DNA of 7,815 nt from a candidate division SR1 bacterium (GCA_002746475.1 PDOX01000021.1:1-7815), one strand, 5' to 3'; positions 1-7,169 are shown, counted from the stretch's first letter. Made by a program: numbers and translations. Notes: generated by a model from the letters alone, not told the origin.

Positions 1-30
1 TTATGTATTCTTATAAAGGCAGAATAATGC

Positions 31-71
31 CTAATTTCCTCCCATCTCTACCCAAGATGAGAGGAGGTTAG
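31..71. repeat. Palindromic hairpin element
   Basis: The arms CTAA, CCTCC and CATCT (31-34, 38-42, 43-47) pair with AGATG, GGAGG and TTAG (55-59, 63-67, 68-71). The stem has 14 pairs, interrupted by two 3-base bulges, and a 7-base loop. G/C-rich arms in an A/T-rich spacer suggest a mobile REP-like palindrome, similar in character to the hairpins at 6762-6842. It could instead belong to the 3' end of an upstream transcript, although the nearest T-run starts 13 bases after the stem. Confidence 0.45.
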
Positions 72-190
72 TATTTCTAGCTTCCTTTTTTTTAATTGCA
101 TTTTTTCTATCTTGAAATCATCCCTTGTTTTCGTATGGTTAAATTGTTGAAATTAGTGAAAATATTGTAAAAATATTTTTTTTAGCTATC

Positions 191-195
191 AAGGA
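191..195 (+). promoter_or_regulatory. Ribosome binding site of murD
   Basis: AAGGA lies 9 bases upstream of the ATG at 205. It is the clearest Shine-Dalgarno-like sequence in front of any gene in this window and supports 205 as the murD start. The other genes have only A/T-rich leaders. Confidence 0.55.
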
Positions 196-204
196 ATATA
201 TTGG

Positions 205-1572
205 ATGATTGTTATCTTTGGGAAAGGGAAAGTTGGAAATGCTATGGTAGATTTATTAAATTTTCTATGAAGAGAATATCTTGTAATGGATGATCAGGAT
301 CGAGATGATGTACAGCTTGAACAAGCAGAAACAATTATGGTGACGCCGTGACTTCCACAACATCACAAACTTTACCAAAATTATAAGCAGAAATGCATGG
401 GAGAACTGGATTTGCTTGCAGAGCTTCGTGAAACTTTTTTTTGAACCGATAAGCAATTCCCTGATTTAGAGACTATCGGAATTACGGGGACAAACGGGAA
501 ATCTACGACTAGTTGGATTGTATACAATCTTTTCAGAAATCTATTTGCACAGCAAAATATTTCAACTCCTGTTTTCATCTCTGGGAATTTTTGAACCCCG
601 CTTTCAGCAGTTCTTCTTGAACTTTTACAGAAAAATAGCAGGCAAGCTTTGGTGATTTTGGAGGTGTCTTCGTTTATGCTCTATGCTTGTAAAAAATTTA
701 CCTTTGATTATAGTATTTTGACTAATATTGCGACCGACCACCTGGATTGGCACAAGGATTTTGATGAATATCAGCACTGTAAACAGCATATTATCACTCA
801 GACTATACATCATGCCTATACTATCGCGTCAGTATATACTACATTAGAAAAAAAATTACAAAACAAGACAGCAATCTTTGATGATGATTTTGATTTGAAA
901 CATACCCAGTTTTTGGGGAAACATAATCAGTATAATTTTAAGTCCGCAGATATGCTGGTGAGGCAATATCATTCAGATCATCAGCTTGATTTTTCAGAAA
1001 AAGACTATCAAAAGGCATTAGCCATGATAACGCCCTTAGATCATCGTATGAAGTTGATAAAAACAGTAAAAAATAGAAAAAAATTAGATGAAAATCAAAA
1101 TCTAGATGTAGAGAAAAAACTAGAAGAGAAAAATATGTATGAAATAAATATCTATGATGATGGGATTTGTACTTCCGCACATGCATTGATAGGAGCATTA
1201 AGTTGTTTTGATGATGTTTCATCATGTCATTCCTGTGAAGACAGGAATCTATCAAAGATTGTATTAATTGCAGGAGGCTACGACAAAGGCGAAGATTATA
1301 CCCATCTTGGACCACTTTTGAAAGAAAACGTTGCCTTTCTGAGTTTGCTAGGAGCTACTGGAAAGACGAAATTTCTCTCGATTGCCGAGCAAGAAAATAT
1401 TGAATATCGCTATTCAGAAACACTAGAACAAGCGGTGAATACCGCTCTTGCATATGCAAAAGATCATTCTCTTTCAGTGGTGTTATTCAGTCCTTGATCA
1501 GCGAGTTTTGATATGTTCAAAAATGTGTATGACCGCTGTGAACAGTTTGAAAAAATTGTGGAGAAGTTGTAA
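205..1572 (+). CDS. murD: UDP-N-acetylmuramoylalanine--D-glutamate ligase (MurD)
   Basis: This cytoplasmic ATP-dependent ligase adds D-glutamate to UDP-MurNAc-L-Ala in peptidoglycan synthesis. The product is 455 residues, near the usual 440-450. Visible features are an N-terminal nucleotide-binding fold starting MIVIFGKGKVG, T-P-G-L-P at 47-51, the ATP P-loop G-T-N-G-K-S-T at 95-101, G-N-F-G-T-P-L at 127-133, E-V-S-S-F at 153-157, T-N-I-A-T-D-H-L-D-W-H at 173-183, D-H-R-M at 279-282, A-G-G-Y-D-K-G at 356-362, and F-S-P-G-S-A-S-F-D near the C-terminus. Five in-frame TGA codons (residues 22, 49, 80, 130, 431) must be read as glycine; those at 49 and 130 sit in conserved motifs. Two insertions look unusual: a charged stretch after D-H-R-M (about 286-306) and a palindrome-encoded stretch (about 339-350). 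folA follows after 26 bp, so the two are probably co-transcribed. Under the standard code this would look like a pseudogene, which I reject. Confidence 0.93.
1229..1248. repeat. REP-like palindrome inserted in frame in murD
   Basis: ATTCCTGT-GAAG-ACAGGAAT is a perfect 8-bp inverted repeat with a 4-base loop. The surrounding bases encode S-S-C-H-S-C-E-D-R-N-L at residues 339-349. This translated signature is familiar from a family of short palindromic repeats scattered through many bacterial genomes. It lies in the loop just before the conserved A-G-G-x-D-K-G strand of MurD, where family members are normally shorter. A smaller dyad, ATGATG-TTT-CATCAT, abuts it at 1211-1225. The family resemblance is from memory. 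Confidence 0.55.
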
Positions 1573-1598
1573 TTTTTAGTAAAAAGAATAAAATATTT

Positions 1599-2120
1599 AT
1601 GAAAAAAACCAAAATATCAGCGATTGTTGCTATGGCACAAAACAGAGTAATTGGAAAGAATAATAGCCTTCCACGAAACTATCCAGAAGATTTACAGTAT
1701 TTCAGGGAAATGACCAGTGGAGGAGTGATCATTATGGGAAGAAAAACCTATGAATCAATAGGAAGACCTTTGCCCAACAGGAGAAATATTGTGATTTCTC
1801 GTTCTGGATTTTCTGATGAAAAGTATCCTGATTTGGAAGTATATGCAAGTATTGATGAAGTGCTAGCTCAATTAAAAACAATACCATCACCAGCGGTATG
1901 ACATACAGAAGAAAAAAATATCTGGGTAATTTGAGGTGCAGGGATTTACCAGCAGTTTTTAGAAAAAAATCTCATAAACAAGCTCTATCTCACGCTCATC
2001 AAACACCCCTATGAGGGCGATGTATATTTCCCAAATTTTGAAGATAATTTCCAAGAAATCCAGAGAGAGGAACATGAAAATCTAGATTTTATTGTATATC
2101 AAAAGAACGAGAAAACATAA
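1599..2120 (+). CDS. folA: Dihydrofolate reductase (DHFR)
   Basis: DHFR reduces dihydrofolate to tetrahydrofolate with NADPH in the cytoplasm, feeding thymidylate, purine and methionine synthesis. The product is 173 residues (family about 160). Visible motifs are I-S-A-I-V-A-M-A (6-13), N-R-V-I-G (15-19), P-E-D-L (29-32, with the catalytic acid Asp31), I-M-G-R-K-T-Y-E-S-I-G (45-55), P-L-P-N-R-R-N (57-63), and W-V-I-G-G-A-G-I-Y (109-117). Two in-frame TGA codons, at 1899-1901 (residue 101) and 1932-1934 (residue 112), are read as glycine. Residue 112 is the first Gly of the nearly invariant G-G-A-x-I-Y motif. Residue 26, in S-L-P-x-N-Y-P-E-D-L, corresponds to the highly conserved Trp of DHFR (Trp22 in E. 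coli) but is encoded by CGA, nominally Arg. There is no clear Shine-Dalgarno sequence. The gene probably forms an operon with murD. Confidence 0.93.
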
Positions 2121-2154
2121 GTAGTCAGTAAAAGCGTCTAGATTTTTTCTCGTT
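2106..2154. terminator. Possible shared terminator between folA and the divIC-like gene
   Basis: AACGAGAAAA (2106-2115) is complementary to TTTTCTCGTT (2145-2154), with a 29-base loop. The dyad spans the convergent 3' ends of folA and the - strand gene ending at 2138, which are only 17 bp apart. It has A-rich and T-rich flanks on both sides and could end transcription in both directions. The stem has few G-C pairs and a large loop, so this is only a candidate. Confidence 0.3.
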
Positions 2155-2563
2155 TTTCTTTGATAAATTGATTTCGGGACTGAGCAGGCGTAATTTTTTG
2201 TAATCAAGAAATGCTTTGAATAGCTTCTCTTTTTGTCATTTCTTTCTTTTTTTCTGTTGGATCAATGATTTTAATTTTTATAATTTTCTCTCAACGTTGG
2301 AGAATACTATTTTTGTGGTGAGAAAAATATTCTTTATATTCAGAATCATAATATCTGAGGAGGAAATTCTCGGTATATGCAATCTGCTGGTTTTGGAGAA
2401 AAATCTCTCTATTGGTATTGGCAATAGTCTCTTGGATAGCAAGATAGTTGATGTATGTCCTAATTGCAAGAATAGTAGAAAAAAATACAAGTACGAGTCA
2501 AAAATATTTTATACTTGTGATATTTTTCCTTACAAAAGTTAAAAAAGATTGAGAGGTATCCAT
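2138..2563 (-). CDS. Single-span coiled-coil protein, septum-formation DivIC/FtsB-like
   Basis: The 141-residue product becomes visible only when three TGA codons are read as glycine (residues 22, 91, 120). It has a short basic N-terminus, a hydrophobic segment at about 20-36 (L-V-L-V-F-F-S-T-I-L-A-I), and a polar Q/N/E-rich helix at about 40-70 with coiled-coil character. Next comes Y-K-E-Y-F-S-H-H-K-N-S-I-L (76-88) and G-E-K-I-I-K-I (91-97), then a charged tail. Membrane anchor, coiled coil and a G-E-x-I-I element match the architecture of DivIC/FtsB, small divisome proteins that bridge septal peptidoglycan synthases. Its ATG begins on the base after the TAG of the upstream penicillin-binding protein gene, so the two are probably translationally coupled. 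Two CGA codons (residues 130, 138) near the C-terminus would give S-W-N-Q-F and K-W-E-K-I if CGA meant Trp. That a gene exists is fairly sure; the family assignment is an inference. Confidence 0.7.
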
Positions 2564-5500
2564 CTAATGATATTTACTAAGATCTAAGGTTTCATTCAAG
2601 ACATTTCCATAGGTATCTTTTGCTGTTATTGTTATAACTCAGAGTTCTTTTACAAAAAAAGTTGCAATAACATTTTTGAACGTATGAATGACTTTCCCAT
2701 TCTGTTTTATTGTTCATCACTGTACTCCTGAAAGGTCATCTTGGAGTAATAATGTGACATTATATCCTCTTTCTGTATCAGAACTGATAATAATTTTTTC
2801 CTTATTGATATGAGGAGGTGTACCATCTTTTTCTGTAAGGAATACTTTAAGTGATTGTTTGTTACTTTTCTGCTGAGCATCCACTACAAAAACACTAAAA
2901 ACATGTTCACCAGCAGCATATCTTGTCAAATCAATATCTTTTACTCATGCAGTAGTCGTTTCTTTCCCATAATATTGATAGGTATTTACCACTTCATCAT
3001 CAATCAAAAATGAAATAGATCTAATAGGGTTGCTTGCCTGCACATTAAAGATTACTTGAGAATTTTGAGAAATCTTTTGTTTATTTGCGATATTACTAAT
3101 AGTAATTTTTATAGCAGGGTCGGTCTCTACTTGTATGGTAGTACAGGTTTCTTTGAGTGGTTCTATAAAAATATTTTCATAATTAAATTTCACCCTTCCG
3201 GTATATGCTTTGGGAATTTCTTCTTTTTTTGTTGACCAATTTCGTCGTCTTTTTATGTCTTCAATATCCATCGCATTGGGCATAAAAGTTGTTGGTGTCA
3301 GAAGATACCCATCTTTGATATGCGCTGGCGAAGAAAAAGGACTTACTGCACCATTACATGAGTCATCATATTGGATACGTGTCATCCCAGGATCAACGGT
3401 ATTCACAGGACTCTTAGAATATGCGAGCGAACTGGTAATAAATTCAGACGGAGTAGTTTGTCCAACGGTCTTTCCACTAATTTTAGAGATATTGTCGGTC
3501 TTAACTTCAATTTGGCTTATTCCTTGCGTCTTGATACGATTACTACTGACAAGAGAGCTTCGGAATTTTCTCATGGCAGCTCCATTCATTGTTCCACCAT
3601 ATCCACTTCTATATAATGGTTTTCCATTAGTATTTCCTGCCCAAAAAATAGCAACTTTGCTCGGAGTATAACTTACTAACCATCCATCTCTTGGACGATT
3701 CCCTTTTGACGTTTTTACATCAGAAGTTCAACTTTTTACTGCCAAAGTCAGATTTCTCACGGTAAAGGCTCCTGCCCATGATGGAGGCATGTTGCTGAAA
3801 TTTGACAAAATATTCCAGATCAAATATCTTGCTCCTAAACTAATAGGATTTTTCTTTCTCTCTTCTTTCTTTTGATAAATAATTGAACCATCCTTTTTCT
3901 TGATATCCAATATTGCATTCAGTTTTGCAGGTTTCGCATTACTGAGGTGTGAGTATGCAGTTCCTAATTCCCACATTGAAATTTCAGCAGCTCCTAATAC
4001 CATAGAATATCAATAATCAATATTGTTTTTTATATTTTTGATTCCGAGTGCATGTAAAAATGGTTTGAATTTTTGTTCTCATCCCACAGCAAAAAACATC
4101 TTAATCGCAGGGATGTTTCTACTATACGGCAAAGCCTTTCTCAGAGGTAAAACTCCCATAAATCTGTTGTCTGCGTTATTTGGTCTTAATCATCCTATTT
4201 TAAATGGAATATCATAAATCGGAGTTTCTAATCCGATAGGAAGATTTTCCAATCCCAAAGCATAGATAAAAGGTTTTAAGGTAGATCCAACCTGTCTTTT
4301 TGCTTGTATCATATCATTTTGTCCTTGGATACTTTCATCAAAATAATCCATAGATCCGACATAGGCTAAAATATCACCATTCTGAGAATCAAGATACAGC
4401 ATCGCTTCGTTATTTCCACCATGTCCAACAATTTTATCTTTACTTGCTGAAATCGCTTGTTCAGCTAGTTTCTGAGTCTCATAATCTAGAGAAGTTCTCA
4501 CAACCAATCCTCCTCATTGAATTTCTTCAGTTGTAAATTTTTCTTTCAACTGGTTTTTTATCATCATCACAAAATGCGGTGCTTTGATACTAAATCCTGC
4601 TTTCTTAAAAGTAAAATCTAGACTATCATAGAACGCTTTTTTCAGTTCTTTTTCGGTGATATATTTTTCTTGGAACATGCTTCCCAATGCAATATCTTTT
4701 CTTCCATTTTTGTATGAAATAGTATAGTGAATATTATCATGAGTAAATGAAAAATTGAGTAAGCCTTCAACATATTTGATAAAACTATTTGGCGTATCAT
4801 AATCTGAAAAATCACTATTTTCTACAATACTTTTAATCTTTTTTAATACCGCTTTCCTAATATTAGCGTTCTCGTAATGGTCTTTTTCATTAATGTCTTT
4901 GATGTGGAGCGTTCCCATCAGTTTACTTTTGTTTCCATACGGATTATATATGGTCGCAGATTTTGGAATCGCACTCAAGATAGCTGATTCTAAGATATTC
5001 AAATCTTTTGCAGATTTGGCAAAATAAGTTTTTGCAGCTGCTTCTACACCAAATGCATTATTTCCAAACGGAATATAATTCAGATATAATTCCAAAATTT
5101 TCTCTTTTTTCTTTTGGAAAACTTCTTTGTCTGAAAGATGTCTTCATTTTTTTATTTCATCAGTAATGACCGCATCAAGTCTCTTTGTCAAAATCATCTC
5201 TTTCAATTTTCTCTCAATCTTTTTTTCAGAGGAGAGGAGGAGGTTTTTGATAAACTGTTGAGGAATGGTAGATGCCCCTTGTAATTTCCCTGGATGCAAC
5301 ACATTGTTGATCGCAGCTCTGAAAATTCCAACCGTATCCAGTCCATTATGTTCCCAATATCTCTGGTCTTCCACCGCAACAATTCCATCAATCATATGTT
5401 TATTGATTTTTTCATACGGCACATATTCCCTATTTTCATCAAAAAGTCTGTAAAGTTCAACTCCATTTCTATCGGTTATGATCGTACTTTGTGAAAAAGA

Positions 5501-5716
5501 AATATTTTTCAATTCTGACAAATCAGGAAGTTTCTGATAGACATTTCTGTTGATCCAGATCATCGCCCAAGTACATCCGATCAAGAAAAATGCCAGCAAC
5601 GAAATAAAAATCCATTTCCATATTTTTCTTTTTTTTGTCCCTTGTGTGCTTTTGTGCATACTGTGTTTATACGGTTTTCCGACAGTACTCACTCTTGGAA
5701 TATTGATAGGTTCCAT
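2564..5716 (-). CDS. Class A penicillin-binding protein (glycosyltransferase plus transpeptidase)
   Basis: This bifunctional inner-membrane enzyme polymerises lipid II and cross-links the stem peptides. The 1050-residue product has a basic cytoplasmic N-terminus and a membrane span at about 35-55. The GT51 domain (about 75-250) has V-E-D-Q-R-Y-W-E-H (115-123, catalytic Glu116), Q-G-A-S-T-I-P-Q-Q (146-154), R-K-L-K-E and E-L-Y-L-N (from 209). A linker follows, ending with A-P-H-F-V (379-383) and G-G-G-L-V-V-R-T-S-L-D. The transpeptidase has S-T-L-K (478-481, nucleophile Ser478), S-R-N (532-534) and K-S-G-T (661-664). About 350 C-terminal residues include beta-rich, Ig-like segments. Ten TGA codons are read as Gly, including residue 401 (start of G-G-G-L) and residue 663, the glycine of K-S-G-T. 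The long linker (about 245-375) and the C-terminal extension make it longer than typical 700-850-residue PBP1 proteins. The start follows from the TM topology; no Shine-Dalgarno is seen. I give no symbol because PBP1A, PBP1C and CPR-type cannot be separated here. Confidence 0.93.
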
Positions 5717-6009
5717 AGTGTATTTTTGTTATCAATAAAATATCAAAACATTCAGTTTAATGTATATTAGATACTAATGATTTGAGTATTACTTTCAACT
5801 TAATTTTTTTAATTGATTTTTCTCCTGATTTCTATATTCTCGTAAATGCCAAGCTAGATTATTGTGAGAAAATACTACTGTCTTTTCTTGCTCTTAAATA
5901 AATTGGAAGACGACTACCGTGTCTATTCTTCCTTTGTTTAGGAGTAATGATAATTCTAGTTTGGCGACGCGAATAGGTAGTCGTCTTTTTTAATATATAA
6001 AAAAATAAA
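5717..6009. other. Divergent intergenic region between the PBP and pilin genes
   Basis: These 293 bp must hold the promoters of the leftward PBP gene and the rightward pilin gene. The sequence is very A/T-rich and I could not pick a convincing -35/-10 pair on either strand. The right half contains the strong hairpin with a T-run at 5907-5991. Apart from a doubtful 8-codon frame at 5947-5973 inside the hairpin loop, I see no coding potential. Confidence 0.6.
5907..5991 (+). terminator. Stem plus T-run: attenuator or 3' end of a small RNA
   Basis: AAGACGACTACC (5907-5918) pairs perfectly with GGTAGTCGTCTT (5976-5987) and is followed by six T (5986-5991), the form of an intrinsic terminator on the + strand. 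CTATTC (5923-5928) and GAATAG (5971-5976) extend the stem inward beyond a bulge, leaving a loop of 42 bases. No coding gene on the + strand lies between the divergent PBP gene and this element, so it would end a short leader or small RNA starting within about 190 bases upstream. It lies 18 bases before the pilin ATG. GTCTT at 5880-5884 could pair with AAGAC at 5907-5911 and so compete with the 5' arm. Confidence 0.6.
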
Positions 6010-6756
6010 ATGAGAAAAGGGTGATTTACTCTTATAGAGATGCTGATAGTCATCGTAATAATAGGGATATTAGCTGCAGCGATTGTACCGAAAATTACAG
6101 GAGTGCTCGCAAGAGCAAGAGATACCCAAAGGGTAGCAGATTTGAGGAATGTAGCAATGGCGGTAGAGAATTATAAAATGGATTATGGAGAGTATCCTAA
6201 ATTAGATGATTGTTGATGGACCAGTTGTTGATTTTGTACGGTATTTTGAGATGTAAAGAGGTTACAAGGATCTGTATCTAATTATCTTTCTCAAATACCA
6301 TCTGATCCCCAAAAGAATTCTTTTGTGAAAATACATAATCGACCATTGAGAGCAGAGAAAAATAATTCTTGGAATGGATCTTTGAAATATTGGTGGTGAG
6401 AAAAATTTAAGTGAGGTCATGTTCAAACACCTTGACAATATCTTTATCAAATATTTCGGTATAAAGGTGATAATTTTTGATCAGCTGTACTTGTTGCAAA
6501 AGTAGAAAACCCCTGAGTTGCAAATTATGTTTTAGTATCTCCTGAAAAGTTAAGTCTTTCTTGAGGATCTCGAGAAAATGCACAAAAAAATGTGAGAACA
6601 AATTGTTGGGATTCAACAATGAATAAAATGGAAGAACTTCACCTCTGTACATCGGTAAAAAAAGTGTCAAAATGAAATGAAGTTCCTGCGTCAGCAACTA
6701 ATTCAGAATGTAAATATTCTGATGAAAGTCAGTTGTATTATATTTTGAAGGTGTAG
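6010..6756 (+). CDS. Type IV pilin / pseudopilin-like protein
   Basis: This 248-residue secreted, membrane-anchored prepilin has a class III signal, M-R-K-G-G-F-T-L-I-E-M-L. Prepilin peptidase would cut between Gly5 and Phe6 and methylate the Phe; Glu10 is the conserved +5 glutamate used in filament assembly. A hydrophobic helix I-V-I-V-I-I-G-I-L-A-A-A-I-V-P follows, then an amphipathic helix (A-R-D-T-Q-R-V-A-D-L-R-N) and Y-G-E-Y-P, all typical of type IV pilins and type II pseudopilins. The rest is a Gly/Asn/Cys-rich globular head with six cysteines that could form disulfides. Eleven TGA codons are read as Gly, more than half of its glycines, including Gly5 at the cleavage site. CGA or CGG occurs at residues 111, 150 and 188. 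There is no Shine-Dalgarno, only an A-rich leader. Whether it is the major or a minor subunit cannot be told; no assembly genes lie in the window. Confidence 0.92.
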
Positions 6757-6761
6757 AAAGT

Positions 6762-6897
6762 CAAATCTCCCCCTAACCCCCTCTTTCTCAAGAGGGGGAA
6801 CGAAGTTTTTCAAGTGGGAGTATCTCCCTTGATAAAGGGAGAGGTAGAGAGGGATTTGTAGATAAATGAAGGGATAATTGATATAGGGGGATTTTTT
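6762..6897. repeat. Tandem G/C-rich hairpin repeat after the pilin gene
   Basis: Two near-perfect hairpins lie in tandem. One is CCCCCTCTT-TCTC-AAGAGGGGG (6777-6798, 9 bp). The other is TCTCCCTT-GATA-AAGGGAGA (6823-6842, 8 bp). The ends CAAATC (6762-6767) and GATTTG (6853-6858) can close both into a larger cruciform. Further on, GGGGGATTTTTTT (6886-6897) can pair with AAATC-T-CCCCC (6763-6773) and ends in a T-run. The element begins 5 bases after the pilin stop codon, so it may serve as the pilin transcription terminator. From memory it resembles a dispersed palindromic repeat family found in many bacteria, whose translation gives P-P-L-E-K-E-G-V-R-G. It is not protein-coding. Confidence 0.65.
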
Positions 6898-7109
6898 TCT
6901 CAATACAAAAAAAAGAAGCAGAGTAAAAACTCAACTTCCTTCTTCGTTTTCATAGCTTTCCAAACACAAGGTGTTGTTCTAGTTATGAAATATTCTATGA
7001 AGAAAGAATAACTACAAATCATTGCCCTAGAAGGATATACCAGCCAAGTATACTGGTACGATTCACTCAGGTGTTCCGCATATGATCTATAACCTAGATA
7101 GGATACATG

Positions 7110-7133
7110 AACAAGATACTTCATCTTGTTTTT
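7110..7133 (+). terminator. Candidate intrinsic terminator
   Basis: AACAAGAT (7110-7117) pairs with ATCTTGTT (7123-7130) around a 5-base loop, and five T at 7129-7133 end the stem. Only two of the eight pairs are G-C, so it is weak. If real, it would stop + strand transcription from upstream, either readthrough past the pilin gene or an RNA starting within 6903-7100. Confidence 0.35.
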
Positions 7134-7142
7134 CTAATATCG

Positions 7143-7160
7143 TTCTAGGCAACCCTAGAA
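7143..7160. repeat. Perfect short hairpin
   Basis: TTCTAGG-CAAC-CCTAGAA is a perfect 7-bp inverted repeat with a 4-base loop, 9 bases after the candidate terminator at 7110-7133. CCTAGAA also occurs at 7026-7032, so the two sites share a 7-base word in the same orientation. No function is evident. Confidence 0.4.
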
Positions 7161-7169
7161 TAACTACTG

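Larger units (their letters stand above)
1..204. other. Non-coding leader upstream of murD
   Basis: I see no gene here on either strand, even when TGA is read as glycine; the longest frames are about 20 codons. The stretch holds an imperfect palindrome at 31-71 (listed separately). It also has a T-run at 85-92 and an A/T-only dyad at 159-179 (AAAATATT, 5-base loop, AATATTTT) followed by more T. The second dyad looks terminator-like but has no G-C pairs, so I do not call it one. The murD promoter presumably lies here, but no convincing -35/-10 pair stands out. Confidence 0.6.

Noticed and set aside
205..1572. murD and the other genes as pseudogenes broken by multiple stop codons
   Set aside because: Only TGA interrupts the frames, never TAA or TAG. 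No frameshifts occur and TGA falls at conserved glycines, so code 25 explains everything.
2216..2542. 108-codon + strand frame between folA and the PBP gene
   Set aside because: It is antisense to the DivIC-like gene, is very Phe-rich, and has no recognisable motif. The - strand reading gives a coherent TM-coiled-coil protein abutting the PBP stop.
5907..5991. c-di-GMP-I (GEMM) riboswitch upstream of the pilin gene
   Set aside because: GEMM riboswitches often precede pilus genes and a GACGC word is present in the loop. The rest of the consensus (the A-rich GCAAAC segment, GAAA tetraloop and GCAAAGC context) is missing.
6703..6903. - strand frame containing P-P-L-E-K-E-G-V-R-G
   Set aside because: This peptide is the translation of the palindromic repeat downstream of the pilin gene, not a real protein.
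7026..7085. tRNA-like T-arm around GGTACGATTC
   Set aside because: No acceptor stem, D-arm or anticodon arm can be arranged around it.
6900..7124. - strand frame of 74 codons starting M-K-Y-L-V-H-V
   Set aside because: It overlaps several hairpins and the candidate terminator, resembles no family, and extends into the palindromic repeat when its TGA is read as Gly. Composition is unlike the real genes.
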